Counted from the first letter of the stretch, positions 43,288-52,397 are shown. The stretch: 64,000 nucleotides of DNA from Roseococcus pinisoli (GCF_018413645.1 NZ_JAHCDA010000004.1:186001-250000), one strand, 5' to 3'. Numbers and translations: made by a program. The notes: generated by a model from the letters alone, not told the origin.

Positions 43288-44190
43288 CTACGGCACGATC
43301 GTCCGCACGAGGCTGGCGTCGAGCTCCTCGTACTTGTGGTAGCCGATGGTCTCGTAGAGCTCCGCGCGGGTCTGCATCCGGTCGACGGCGTTCTGCGCGC
43401 CGCCATCCTTGGCGATCTGCGTGTAGAGCTGCTCCCAGGCCTTGGCCGCCACGCGCAGGTGCGAAACCGGCCAAATCACCATGGAATAGCCCAGCGCCTG
43501 GAACTCCTCCGCCGTCAGGAAGGGCGTGCGGCCGAATTCCGTCATGTTCGCCAGCAGCTTCACGCCCGGCATGCGCGCGGCGAACTCCTTGAACATCTCG
43601 GGCGTCGTCAGCGCCTCGGGGAAGATCGCATCCGCTCCGGCCTCGAGGTAGCGCTTCGCGCGCGCCACGGCGCCGTCCATCCCCTCGCTGGCCGCCGCAT
43701 CGGTGCGGGCGATGATGTAGAGGTGCCGGCGCGCCCGATGGGCGGCGGCGACCTTGGCGCACATCTCATCGGCCGAGGCGAGCTTCTTGTCGTTCAGGTG
43801 GCCGCACTTCTTGGGCAGCAGCTGGTCCTCGAGATGAACGGCGCCCGCGCCCGCATCCTCGAAGGAGCGGACCATGTGCATGACGTTCAGCGCCTCGCCG
43901 TAGCCCGTGTCGCCGTCCACCAGCAGCGACAGGCCGGTGGCGCGCGCCACCTGGCGGATGAAGAAGCAGACGTCCTCGATGGTGATCATGCCGAGGTCGG
44001 GCAGGCCCATCGTGGCCGACATGGCGGCGCCCGAGAGGTACAGCGCCTCGAAGCCCTGCTTCTTGGCCAGCAGCCCGGCAAGGCCGAGATGGGCACCCGG
44101 CATGCCCAGGATCTCGGGCCGGTCCAGCAGCGCGCGGAAGCGCTCGCCGGCGGGAGCGCTGGGGAGGTCGACACCGATCACGTAAGGCAT
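43288..44190 (-). CDS. prpB: 2-Methylisocitrate lyase
   Basis: A 300-aa enzyme of the isocitrate lyase/PEP mutase superfamily that cleaves 2-methylisocitrate into pyruvate and succinate. The catalytic motif is QLLPKKCGHLNDKKL (C129). Metal-binding residues are in VDGDTGYGEALNV and HLED. LLANMTEFGRTPF and ELYETIGYHKYEELDASLV are PrpB-like. The start shares bases with the prpC stop (ATGA). An oxaloacetate decarboxylase of the same superfamily is the main alternative, but the KKCGH motif and prpC partner favour PrpB. Confidence 0.92.
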   Translation of the reverse strand: MPYVIGVDLPSAPAGERFRALLDRPEILGMPGAHLGLAGLLAKKQGFEALYLSGAAMSATMGLPDLGMITIEDVCFFIRQVARATGLSLLVDGDTGYGEALNVMHMVRSFEDAGAGAVHLEDQLLPKKCGHLNDKKLASADEMCAKVAAAHRARRHLYIIARTDAAASEGMDGAVARAKRYLEAGADAIFPEALTTPEMFKEFAARMPGVKLLANMTEFGRTPFLTAEEFQALGYSMVIWPVSHLRVAAKAWEQLYTQIAKDGGAQNAVDRMQTRAELYETIGYHKYEELDASLVRTIVP

Positions 44191-45353
44191 CAGGCACTCT
44201 CCCCCTCGCGCTGCGTCAGCGCCACGAAGGGCCGCGGCTCCGGCCCCACATAGTTCGCGGTCGGGCGGATGATCTTGCCGTCCTGGCGCTGCTCGATGAC
44301 ATGCGCGCTCCATCCCGCCACGCGCGCGATGACGAAGATCGGCGTGAACATCGCCGTCGGGATGCCCATCATGTGGTAGGCGACGGCGCTGAACCAATCG
44401 AGGTTGGCGAACATCGACTTGGCGTCGGCCATCACCTCCTCGATGCGCTCGGCGATGCCGAACATCTTCATCGAGCCCGCTTCCCCGGACAGGTGGCGCG
44501 CGACCTCCCGGATCACCTCGTTGCGCGGATCGGCGATGGTATAGACCGGATGGCCGAAGCCGATCACGACCTCCTTCGCCGCGACGCGCCGGCGGATGTC
44601 CGCCTCCGCCTCGTCGGGCGTCGCGTAGCGCTTCTGCACTTCGAAGGCGACCTCGTTGGCCCCGCCATGCTTGGGCCCACGCAGCGCGCCTATGCCGCCG
44701 GCGATGGCCGAATGCATGTCCGACCCCGTGCCGGCGATGACGCGGCAGGTGAAGGTCGAGGCATTGAACTCGTGCTCCGCGTAGAGGATCAGCGAGGTGT
44801 GCATGGCGCGCACCCAGCTCTCGGCCGGTGCCGTGCCGTGCAGCAGGCGCAGGAAATGCCCGCCGACGGTCTCGTCGTCCGTCTCCACCGCGATCCGGCG
44901 GCCGTTCTGGCTGAAGTGGTGCCAGTAGAGCAGCATCGAGCCCAGCGAGGCGATCAGCCGGTCCGCGATGTCCCGCGCGCCGGCGGTGCTGTGGTCGTCC
45001 TTCTCCGGCAGGACGCAGCCCATCGCCGAGACGCCGCTGCGCATCACGTCCATCGGATGCGTCGCCGCAGGCAAGGCTTCCAGCACCTGTCGGACTGCCG
45101 CCGGCAGGCCGCGCAGGGACTTCAGCTTCGCCTTGTAGGCCGTGAGCTCCGCCGCGGAGGGCAGCTGACCATGCACGAGGAGATGGGCGATCTCCTCGAA
45201 CTCGCAGCGCTCGGCGATCTCGAGGATGTCGTAGCCGCGGTAATGCAGGTCGTTGCCGCTGCGCCCGACGGTGCAGATCGCGGTATTGCCGGCCACGACG
45301 CCGGACAGCGCAACCGCCTTCTTCGGCTTCGGCGCGAGATGGGTGTCGTTCAT
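44190..45353 (-). CDS. prpC: 2-Methylcitrate synthase
   Basis: A 387-aa citrate synthase-family enzyme that joins propionyl-CoA and oxaloacetate. The start is ATG 45353 ([43 protein letters not shown]). Catalytic residues are in [36 protein letters not shown] and [15 protein letters not shown]. Length and sequence fit the PrpC clade rather than the housekeeping GltA. It follows the TPR gene by 4 bp and overlaps prpB. No prpD, acnD or prpF gene is visible nearby. Confidence 0.92.
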   Translation of the reverse strand: MNDTHLAPKPKKAVALSGVVAGNTAICTVGRSGNDLHYRGYDILEIAERCEFEEIAHLLVHGQLPSAAELTAYKAKLKSLRGLPAAVRQVLEALPAATHPMDVMRSGVSAMGCVLPEKDDHSTAGARDIADRLIASLGSMLLYWHHFSQNGRRIAVETDDETVGGHFLRLLHGTAPAESWVRAMHTSLILYAEHEFNASTFTCRVIAGTGSDMHSAIAGGIGALRGPKHGGANEVAFEVQKRYATPDEAEADIRRRVAAKEVVIGFGHPVYTIADPRNEVIREVARHLSGEAGSMKMFGIAERIEEVMADAKSMFANLDWFSAVAYHMMGIPTAMFTPIFVIARVAGWSAHVIEQRQDGKIIRPTANYVGPEPRPFVALTQREGESA

Positions 45354-45357
45354 GCGA

Positions 45358-46692
45358 TCAGGCCTTCTCGTGGATCCGCCGGACAACCTCGCGATGGCGC
45401 TCGGCGGCGGCGTGATTGTTGGGACGCAGGCGGACCCGTTCGGCCAGCAGCAGACGCGCCTGGCCCAGGCGATCGGCGCGGATGCTCGCCTCGATCAGGT
45501 ACTGGTCCACGATGTCCCGCTGCGCATGACTCGCGCCGATCGGCCCGTCGTCATTGTGCAGCGGCGCGAAGCTGTCGGCCGCCGCTGCGTAGTCTCCCTG
45601 CTCGAAGGCGAGGATGCCGCGGCAGAGCGGGAGCCCCAGCCTGCGGATGACCGAGGACGCGTCCGTCGTCTCGTCCATGGCGTAGTCCTCCATGGATTCC
45701 AGCAGGCGCTCCGCCGCGCCGAAGCGCCGCTGCCGGGCAAGCGCCATCATGTAGTGGAGGTCGGTGAAGATCAGCCCGTGATCGCCGATGCTCTTCTCCG
45801 CGAAATCGGCCAACGATTCCCACCGCGTCCCGACATCGACGCCCCGGAGATCGAGGCGCGCGAGAAGCGAGGCGGCGTTCTGGATGTCGAGATAGAAGGT
45901 CGAGCCGTCGTTCTGCACGGAGCGATCGTAGAGCGCGAGCACCTGGTCATACTGGCCGTTCTCCAGGTGGAAGAGCGCCAGGTGCCACCAGAGATGCCCC
46001 TTGAACGGATTGCGATCCGACCAGGCATCGGCAGGACGTGCCAGCCAGGCGATGCCCTCCTCCTGCCGGTCCTCCATCTCGAGCACATGGGCGACGGCGT
46101 GGATGGCCCAGAGGTCGTTCGGGTTCCGCTCGACAGCCATGCGGCCGAAGCGCTCGGCCTCCCGGTACTGGCCGCATTCCTCATGGCCGAAGGCCAGCAT
46201 GCCGAGGACATTGCCGTAGCCCGGCACCTCCTCCGACCACGCCTCCAGCACCGCCGCCGCGCCGCCGCGCAGCGAATGCTGCCGGCCCGACCAGAAGCAG
46301 CTGAAGTGATGCAGGCGCAGCGCGACGATGTCGAGCGGACTGTCGGCGAGCAGCTGTTCCCACAGCGTGATGGCGCGGCCGACCCGGCCCTCCACCCAGG
46401 CGCGAAGGGCCGCGATGTGCTGCCTTTCGCGCGACGTCGCGCCGGCGGCATTCGCCTCCGCCGCCTCCAGCGCCGATCGGGCCGCCTTCAGCACGGAGAA
46501 GGAGCCGTACATCATGAACTGATAGCCGCGCAGGCAATGCCCGAGCGCGAAGGCGGGATCGGCCGCGATCACCTCCTTGATCGTCGCCATCGTGCTCAGG
46601 CGGTATTCGAGCAGGCTCTGCTGCGCGAGGTTGTAGAGCCTCGCCGCCTCTGTGCTCGACGTGGTCAGACGGTATCCCTGGGGATCCTGCAT
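45358..46692 (-). CDS. Tetratricopeptide-repeat protein (TTC38-like)
   Basis: A 444-aa soluble, all-helical protein resembling the TTC38 (TPR repeat-containing protein 38) family. TPR-like helical pairs run across it, for example [43 protein letters not shown], then [42 protein letters not shown]. The segment [22 protein letters not shown] is also typical. The family has no known reaction. It is 4 bp upstream of prpC, so it belongs to the methylcitrate operon here. No signal peptide is seen. Start is ATG 46692. Confidence 0.8.
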   Translation of the reverse strand: MQDPQGYRLTTSSTEAARLYNLAQQSLLEYRLSTMATIKEVIAADPAFALGHCLRGYQFMMYGSFSVLKAARSALEAAEANAAGATSRERQHIAALRAWVEGRVGRAITLWEQLLADSPLDIVALRLHHFSCFWSGRQHSLRGGAAAVLEAWSEEVPGYGNVLGMLAFGHEECGQYREAERFGRMAVERNPNDLWAIHAVAHVLEMEDRQEEGIAWLARPADAWSDRNPFKGHLWWHLALFHLENGQYDQVLALYDRSVQNDGSTFYLDIQNAASLLARLDLRGVDVGTRWESLADFAEKSIGDHGLIFTDLHYMMALARQRRFGAAERLLESMEDYAMDETTDASSVIRRLGLPLCRGILAFEQGDYAAAADSFAPLHNDDGPIGASHAQRDIVDQYLIEASIRADRLGQARLLLAERVRLRPNNHAAAERHREVVRRIHEKA

Positions 46693-46774
46693 CCGGCTTT
46701 TCCTCCCGGCGACGCGACAGCCGGATCGCGGCGCATCATGTGTTCGATATCGGCCGCGCCACCCGGCGCGCGCC

Positions 46775-47998
46775 TCACTCGGCGGCGAGCTTGGCCGCCT
46801 GGCGCTGATAGCCGTCGCGCGCCTGCGGCAGCTTCCAACCGAGGAGCCGGCTCGCAATCTGCGTGCGCAGAACCTGCGCCGTGCCGCCGCCGATGGTGAA
46901 CATGCGCGCGTCACGCGTCATGCGCTCCAGCGGCAGGTTCCGCGAATAGCCCCGCGCCCCGAAGACCTGCAGCGCATCGGTGGTGACCTTGATGGCCATC
47001 TCCGAGGCCAGCACCTTCGCCTGCGCGGCAAGCAGCGGATCGGGGAAGGGATCGGCGCTCGCCGCCGCGTTGTACAGCGCAAGGCGCGCGGCGCTGAGCT
47101 GCACCGACATGTCGGCCAGCATCCATTGCAGGCCCTGAAACTCGGCGATCGGGCGGCCGAACTGCTCACGCTGCTTCGCATAAGCAAGGGCATGCTCGAA
47201 GGCGCCCTGCGCGATGCCGAGCGCCACCGTGCCCGCGCCGACGCGCTGACTGTTATAGGCGTTCATCAGCTCCGCGAAGCCGCGGTGCCACCCGCCGGGC
47301 GGCTGCAGCGCCATGGCGGCGGGCACCTCATGGTTCTCCATGATGACCTCGCTCTCGGGAATGCCGCGCAGGCCCATGGTCGGCTCGCGCTTGCCGATGC
47401 GGAAGCCTCGCGCCTCCAGCGCCTTCTCGTCGTCGCGATGGACCAGGAAGCCGCCGATGCCCTGCTCCCGGCCTGCCTCGTCGAAGACGCGCGCGAAGAC
47501 GAGATGCAGCTTCGAGACGCCAGCACCGGTGATCCAGTGCTTCTTGCCGTTGAGCACATAGACGTCGCCGCGCTTCACGGCGGAGGTCGTCATCTCGGTC
47601 GCGGCCGAGCCGGCCTCGGGCTCCGTGATGCAGATAGCGGGCTTGTCGCCGGCGAGGACGATCCCGGCGGCCATCTTCTTCTGCGCCTCGGTGCCGTAGC
47701 GCATGACGGCCGAGATGGCGCCCATATTGGCTTCCACCGCGATGCGACCGGTGACGCCGCAGACGCGCGCCATCTCCTCGATGATCAGCACGGCATCGAA
47801 GAAGCTGCCGCCGGCGCCGCCATATTCCTTGGGGATCGTGTAGCCGATCAGCCCCGCCTTGGTGAGCTCGCGGACATTGTCCCACGGATAGGCTTCCGAA
47901 CGATCGGTCTCTGCGGCGCGGGCACTGACGAAGCCATCCGCGACTTCGCGGGCCAGCCCCTGCAGGCGGATCTGCTCCGGGGTGAGGTTGAACAACAT
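46775..47998 (-). CDS. Acyl-CoA dehydrogenase family protein
   Basis: A 407-aa flavoenzyme with the three-part acyl-CoA dehydrogenase fold. FAD/substrate motifs are ICITEPEAGSAATEMTTSAVKRGDVYVLNGKKHWITGAG, QREQFGRPIAEFQGLQWMLADM and LQVFGARGYSRNLPLERMTRDARM. The usual catalytic-base position at the end reads FTIGGGTAQVLR, with Gly in place of the Glu of short-chain enzymes. The base may lie elsewhere, as in some sub-families, or the substrate differs. The ATG at 47998 has AGGAGGG. It opens the ACAD-TPR-prpC-prpB-lrp run and is divergent from a LysR gene. Confidence 0.88.
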   Translation of the reverse strand: MLFNLTPEQIRLQGLAREVADGFVSARAAETDRSEAYPWDNVRELTKAGLIGYTIPKEYGGAGGSFFDAVLIIEEMARVCGVTGRIAVEANMGAISAVMRYGTEAQKKMAAGIVLAGDKPAICITEPEAGSAATEMTTSAVKRGDVYVLNGKKHWITGAGVSKLHLVFARVFDEAGREQGIGGFLVHRDDEKALEARGFRIGKREPTMGLRGIPESEVIMENHEVPAAMALQPPGGWHRGFAELMNAYNSQRVGAGTVALGIAQGAFEHALAYAKQREQFGRPIAEFQGLQWMLADMSVQLSAARLALYNAAASADPFPDPLLAAQAKVLASEMAIKVTTDALQVFGARGYSRNLPLERMTRDARMFTIGGGTAQVLRTQIASRLLGWKLPQARDGYQRQAAKLAAE

Positions 47999-48075
47999 GG
48001 CAGATCCCTCCTGAACTTGGCCCGGAAAATGAAGCTTCCCTTCAAAAGGTAAAGCGCTAAAATTTTGCAAAGATC

Positions 48076-48093
48076 ATCATATTTTCTTATGAT
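48076..48093. promoter_or_regulatory. Inverted repeat abutting the lysR start, candidate operator
   Basis: ATCATA-N6-TATGAT is a perfect repeat inside an AT-rich 100-bp gap between the divergent lysR and acyl-CoA dehydrogenase genes. It contains a T-N11-A LysR box. It ends 5 bp before the lysR ATG, so binding there would also block the ribosome-binding site region. Confidence 0.55.
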
Positions 48094-48098
48094 ACCCC

Positions 48099-49001
48099 AT
48101 GGCCATCCGACATCTGAAAACGCTGATCATGATCGCGGAATGCGGAGGATTCAGCGCCGCGGCGGAACGGCTCTTCATCACCCAATCCGCAGTCAGCATG
48201 CAGATGAAGGCGCTCGAGGAGGAATGGCGCGTCACGCTCTTCGACCGCTCCACGCGCCCGCCGGTCCTGAACCGGCACGGCTGGACGCTGCTGCCCCGCG
48301 CGAAGGAACTGGTCGACCAGTACGACGCCCTGAAATCCGCCGCGGGCGCGACGGCGCGGGAGCTCATCGGCTCGCTGCGGATCGGCGTGGTCCCGTCGGC
48401 CGCCACGACCCTCCTGCCCGAGGTGCTGTTGCGGCTGCGGCGTACGCATCCCGGCCTGGCGATCCGCGCGGAGAGCGGGCTTTCGGCCGATCTCCTCTTC
48501 AAGGTCTCCCAGGGCCGCCTTGAAGCAGCGGTAGTCACGGAGCCGGACCAGCTCGACGTCGGCATGACGGCCGAGACGGTGCGGGTCGAGGAGCTGAAGC
48601 TCTTCATCCGCAAGGACCTCGTCCTGCCCAGCATCGAGGAGATGCTGGCCGAGCGCCCCTTCATCCGCTTCAGCAGCGCCATGGGCGTGGGCCGCATCGT
48701 CGACGAGGCCCTTCGCGCGCGCGGGATCAAGGTGAACGCCGTGCTGGAACTTGATTCCATCGAGGCGATCCTCGGCATGGTGCAGCTGGGGCTCGGCATC
48801 TCCATCGTTCCCGAGCATTCGACGACGCGCCGCCTGGACCGGCGCCTGCGAGCGCTGTCCCTCACCCCGCCGGTGAAGCGGAACCTCGTGATGGTGACCC
48901 GGCGCGGCTACAGCGAGCTGCCGGCCGTGCGGATCCTCGTCGATACCTTCCGGGTCTCGGCCGGCGCCGGAATTCAGCCCGATCCCCGCCCCGCGAAGTA
49001 G
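48099..49001 (+). CDS. LysR-family regulator
   Basis: A 300-aa LysR protein. The HTH is MAIRHLKTLIMIAECGGFSAAAERLFITQSAVSMQMKALEEEWRVTLFDRSTRPPVLNRHGW. The effector domain starts at IGSLRIGVVPSAATTLLPEVLLRLRRTHPGLAIRAESGLSADLLFKVSQGRLEAAVV. It is divergent from the acyl-CoA dehydrogenase/prpCB run and is its natural regulator. Its 3' end overlaps the convergent AraC gene by 28 bp. Confidence 0.92.
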   Translation: MAIRHLKTLIMIAECGGFSAAAERLFITQSAVSMQMKALEEEWRVTLFDRSTRPPVLNRHGWTLLPRAKELVDQYDALKSAAGATARELIGSLRIGVVPSAATTLLPEVLLRLRRTHPGLAIRAESGLSADLLFKVSQGRLEAAVVTEPDQLDVGMTAETVRVEELKLFIRKDLVLPSIEEMLAERPFIRFSSAMGVGRIVDEALRARGIKVNAVLELDSIEAILGMVQLGLGISIVPEHSTTRRLDRRLRALSLTPPVKRNLVMVTRRGYSELPAVRILVDTFRVSAGAGIQPDPRPAK

Positions 49002-49762
49002 CGTGCCGGCGGCTGGCCGAGGGCCTTCTTGAACATGGCGATGAAGGCTGTGACCGACTCGTAGCCCAGGTGCTCGGAGACGCGCTGCACCGTCATCCCG
49101 CCCGCGAGCTCGCGCAGCGCCACGATCAGGTGCAGCTGCTGGCGCCAGCGCCCGAAGGTCAGGCCCGTCTCCACCACCATCAGCCGCGAGAGCGAGCGCT
49201 CGCTGAGCGCCAGTCGTTCCGCCCATTGGGCCAGCGTGCTGCGATCGTCCGGGCGGGCCGTCAGCGCCCCGGCGATGCGGCGGATCTTCGGGTGATCGGA
49301 GACCGGGAGGTGCAGCTGTTCCCTCGGCATCCGCGCCAGCTCGTCGAGCAGGACGCGCAGCAGGCGCGCCATGTGGTCGTCGGGCGCGCCGTCCTGTGGC
49401 GCGGCGGCGACGTGCCGGATCATCTCGCGCAGCATCGGCGAGATGGAGAGCGTGCAGCACTCCTCCGGCAGTGCGGCGGCCTCCGGTTCGATGAAGAGGT
49501 AGGACAGGAGCGCATTGGCGGTCGCGCGATTGCTGTGCGGCACGCCGCCCGGAATCCACACGCCGCAATGCGGCGGCACCATCCAGAGCGAGCCGGACAC
49601 CTGGCACGTCACCGCGCCATGCAGCGCGAGGACGAGCTGCCCCTTGCGGTGCCGGTGCATCGGCACCTCCGCCTCATAGGCCCCGAAGTCCAGATCGAAG
49701 GCGACCGCCGGCCGGTCGAGACCGTCCGGATCGAAGGCGCAGATGGCAGAGGGGCGCGGCAT
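48974..49762 (-). CDS. AraC-family regulator (NimR-like)
   Basis: A 262-aa regulator with an N-terminal cupin (MHRHRKGQLVLALHGAVTCQVSGSLWMVPPHCGVWIPGGVPHSN). The C-terminal AraC double HTH is STLAQWAERLALSERSLSRLMVVETGLTFGRWRQQLHLIVALRELAGGMTVQRVSEHLGYESVTAFIAMFKKALGQPPARYF. This architecture matches the NimR (YeaM) group, which in E. coli controls the divergent transporter gene nimT. The same divergent arrangement with a CynX/NimT-type transporter is seen here. A 31-bp inverted repeat lies between them. Confidence 0.9.
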   Translation of the reverse strand: MPRPSAICAFDPDGLDRPAVAFDLDFGAYEAEVPMHRHRKGQLVLALHGAVTCQVSGSLWMVPPHCGVWIPGGVPHSNRATANALLSYLFIEPEAAALPEECCTLSISPMLREMIRHVAAAPQDGAPDDHMARLLRVLLDELARMPREQLHLPVSDHPKIRRIAGALTARPDDRSTLAQWAERLALSERSLSRLMVVETGLTFGRWRQQLHLIVALRELAGGMTVQRVSEHLGYESVTAFIAMFKKALGQPPARYFAGRGSG

Positions 49763-49773
49763 GCCTTGGCCAG

Positions 49774-49804
49774 ATTCAGTGATTATTTGTCATGATAGCT
49801 GAAT
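49774..49804. promoter_or_regulatory. Inverted repeat in the nimR/nimT-like intergenic region
   Basis: ATTCAG-N19-CTGAAT sits in the 97-bp gap between the divergent AraC-type regulator and transporter, with AT-rich sequence between the arms. It is the only AT-rich segment here, so both promoters probably overlap it. Operator function is inferred. Confidence 0.45.
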
Positions 49805-49859
49805 TCATGCGCCCCGCAATTCGGTAGAGCCCAGGCAGGACAGAACGGACTCCCGCCCG

Positions 49860-51044
49860 ATGACTTCCACGCCGGCCCGCCGAGCGCTTCTGATCGCCGG
49901 CATCCTCCTGATCGCCGCCAATCTGCGCGCCCCGATCACCGCCATCGCGCCGGTGCTCGGCATGATCGGCGACGCCTTCGGGCTCGGCGCGGTCGAGGCC
50001 GGCGTGCTGACGACCCTGCCGCTCCTCGTTTTCGCGGTCGTCTCCCCCTTCAGCGCCCTGCTCGCCCGGGAATACGGGCTGGAGCGGAGCCTCTTCGCCG
50101 CCCTGCTGCTGATCGCGGGCGGCATCGTGCTGCGCTCCCTGGGCCCGGTCTGGTCGCTCTTCCTCGGAACGGCGGTGATCGGCGTGGGCATCGCCATCGC
50201 GAACGTGCTGCTGCCGAGCCTGCTCAAGCGCGACTTCCCCGACCGCATCGCCTCGCTGACCGGCGCCTATGCGCTGGCGGCCGGCGTGGTGGCGGCGTTG
50301 GCCTCCACCACGGCCGTGCCGATCGCCAACCTTCCGGGATCGGGCTGGAACTGGGCGCTGGGCGCCATGCTGGTGTTCCCGCTGGCAGCAATCGCCCTCT
50401 GGATCCCGCAGCTGGCGGGCCACACGCCGCCCGCCCGCGGCACCATGGCGCCGCCGCATGGCGGGCGCATCTGGCGCTCGGCGCTCGCCTGGCAGGTGAC
50501 GATCTTCTTCGGGCTGAATTCGCTCATCTACTACGTCATCATCGCCTGGCTGCCGGCGATCCTGATGGAGGCCGGCTATTCGGCGGGGGCGGCCGGCTCG
50601 CTGCACGGCGTCTCCCAGCTCGCGACGGCCATTCCCGGCCTTCTCTTCGGCCCCCTGGTCACGCGCCTGAAGGACCAGAAAGCGATCGCCCTCGGCGTGA
50701 CGGCCACCACCGCCGCGGCACTGCTCGGCCTGCTGCTGCTGCCGGGACAGGCGGCGCTCTGGACGGTCCTGTTCGGCTGCGGCTCGGGCGCGTCCTTCAT
50801 CCTGGGCCTGGCCCTTATCAGCCTGCGGACCTCCAGCGCGCATCAGGCGGCGGCGCTTTCCGGGATGGCGCAATGCGTCGGCTATCTCGTCGCCAGCTCG
50901 GCGCCGCCCCTCGCCGGCTTCCTGCACGAGCGTACCGGCAGCTGGTCCACGCCGCTGGCGCTCTGCCTCGCCTTATGCGGCGTCATGGCCTTCTTCGGGT
51001 ATCGCGCCGGGCGTCCCACCGGGCACGCGGGGAAAGGTGCCTGA
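49860..51044 (+). CDS. MFS transporter, CynX/NimT family
   Basis: A 394-aa protein with 12 predicted spans of the cyanate/2-nitroimidazole (CynX/NimT) branch of the major facilitator superfamily. Features are LLIAANLRAPITAIAPVLGMIGDAFGLGAVEAGVLTTLPLLVFAV, the NVLLPSLLKRDFPDRIASLTGAYAL loop and FFGLNSLIYYVIIAWLPAILMEAGYS. Likely efflux of small toxic compounds under the NimR-like regulator; the substrate cannot be inferred. Confidence 0.9.
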   Translation: MTSTPARRALLIAGILLIAANLRAPITAIAPVLGMIGDAFGLGAVEAGVLTTLPLLVFAVVSPFSALLAREYGLERSLFAALLLIAGGIVLRSLGPVWSLFLGTAVIGVGIAIANVLLPSLLKRDFPDRIASLTGAYALAAGVVAALASTTAVPIANLPGSGWNWALGAMLVFPLAAIALWIPQLAGHTPPARGTMAPPHGGRIWRSALAWQVTIFFGLNSLIYYVIIAWLPAILMEAGYSAGAAGSLHGVSQLATAIPGLLFGPLVTRLKDQKAIALGVTATTAAALLGLLLLPGQAALWTVLFGCGSGASFILGLALISLRTSSAHQAAALSGMAQCVGYLVASSAPPLAGFLHERTGSWSTPLALCLALCGVMAFFGYRAGRPTGHAGKGA

Positions 51045-51064
51045 CGCCGCACTGACAGTGGCGG

Positions 51065-51242
51065 ATGTCGTGGCGTATCGAAGGCAAAACCCTTTTTGGG
51101 ATTTTGCCTTCTCGGTCACGACCCACGCCAACTGAAATTTATGCAGATGCAGACCCAGAAGAACTGAGGGAGTTTCATCAGAAGGTCACGCACAACCCTG
51201 CTGCCGCATGGCTAGAAGCCGCGCGGCAAAAAGGGAACTGGC
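51065..51242 (+). pseudogene. Low-GC segment with a possible ORF relic upstream of ugpC
   Basis: This stretch is clearly lower in GC than its neighbours. One frame reads WRIEGKTLFGILPSRSRPTP, then TEIYADADPEELREFHQKVT, then HNPAAAWLEAARQKGNW, and runs into ugpC out of frame. Codon third positions are not GC-rich, unlike genuine genes here. A hairpin with one bulge (AAGGCAAAACCC / GGGATTTTGCCTT, 51081-51110) lies at its start. It may be the remnant of a transferred gene, a leader region of the ugp operon, or both. I do not recognise the peptide. Confidence 0.3.
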
Positions 51243-52397
51243 ATGGCGAGCGTCGACCTCATCGGCATCGGCAAGAAATTTGGGGCCACCGACGTCCTGC
51301 GCGATGTCACGCTGCGCGTGGCCGATGGCGAATTCCTGGCAATCCTTGGTGCGTCGGGCTGCGGCAAGTCCACGCTGCTGCGCATCCTCGCCGGGCTTGA
51401 AGGCACCGACCAGGGCGAAGTGCGGCTGGGCGGCATCGAGGTTGGGCATCTGCGCCCCAAGGCGCGCGACCTCGCCATGGTGTTCCAGAGCTACGCGCTC
51501 TACCCCTACATGACGGTCGGGCAGAACATCGCCCTGCCGCTGGAGATGCGCCGCCTCTCGGCCTGGCAGCGCCTCCCGCTCCTCGGCCGGCTGATGCCCG
51601 GCACGCGAGCAGCGCGCGAGAACATCGCCGAGGATGTCGCCAGCGTCGCGGGGCCGCTCCAGCTCGGGGCCCTGCTGGGGCGCAAGCCGGCGCAGCTTTC
51701 GGGCGGTCAGCGGCAGCGCGTGGCACTGGCCCGCGCCATGGTGCGCCAGCCCGCCGCCTTCCTGATGGATGAGCCCCTCTCCAACCTCGACGCCAAGCTG
51801 CGCATCGAGGCGCGGGCGGAGATCGTCGCGCTGCAGCGCCGCCTCGGCGCCACGATCCTCTACGTCACCCACGACCAGGAGGAGGCCATGGCGATGGCCG
51901 ACCGCGTGGCGGTGATGCAGGGCGGCCGCGTGCTGCAGGTGGCGGCGCCGCAGTCGCTTTACGACGACCCCGTCAGCCTCGACGTCGCGCGCTTCGTCGG
52001 CAGTCCGCCAATGAATGTGTTTCCCGTCCGCCTGCATTCCTCGGGCGCGGTCGAGGCGCTGGGCACGGCGCTGCCCTTCCACGCCACGGGCACTGCGCGC
52101 GAGGGCATCGTGATGGGCGTGCGGCCCGAGGCGCTGCGCCCGGCGGAACAGGGCATCGCCGTCACCCTGGCGCGAATCGAGCGTCTGGGCGGCGAGGCGC
52201 TGCTCTACTGCACCGCGCCCGGCCTCGCGCAGCCGCTGGTCGCGCAGGTAGAGGCCGGCGAAGCCAATGATCACGCGATCGGCGCGCCGTTGCGGCTGAT
52301 GCCGCGCCGCGCGCTGCTCTTCGATGGGGACGGGAAGCGCATGGTCTGCCGTGCCGGGAGCGTGGGGGCCATGGCACTGGCATCCGCCCATGGCTGA
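51243..52397 (+). CDS. ugpC: ABC transporter ATPase, UgpC/MalK-type
   Basis: A 384-aa ATPase energising the importer encoded next to it. Walker A is GASGCGKST, the signature is LSGGQRQRVALARAM, Walker B is FLMDEPLSNLDAKL, and the H-loop is YVTHDQEEAM. The C-terminal TOBE/regulatory domain begins near residue 240. It resembles sn-glycerol-3-phosphate and sugar ATPases of the CUT1 type. Its stop overlaps the next gene by 8 bp, so the operon is translationally coupled. Confidence 0.9.
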   Translation: MASVDLIGIGKKFGATDVLRDVTLRVADGEFLAILGASGCGKSTLLRILAGLEGTDQGEVRLGGIEVGHLRPKARDLAMVFQSYALYPYMTVGQNIALPLEMRRLSAWQRLPLLGRLMPGTRAARENIAEDVASVAGPLQLGALLGRKPAQLSGGQRQRVALARAMVRQPAAFLMDEPLSNLDAKLRIEARAEIVALQRRLGATILYVTHDQEEAMAMADRVAVMQGGRVLQVAAPQSLYDDPVSLDVARFVGSPPMNVFPVRLHSSGAVEALGTALPFHATGTAREGIVMGVRPEALRPAEQGIAVTLARIERLGGEALLYCTAPGLAQPLVAQVEAGEANDHAIGAPLRLMPRRALLFDGDGKRMVCRAGSVGAMALASAHG

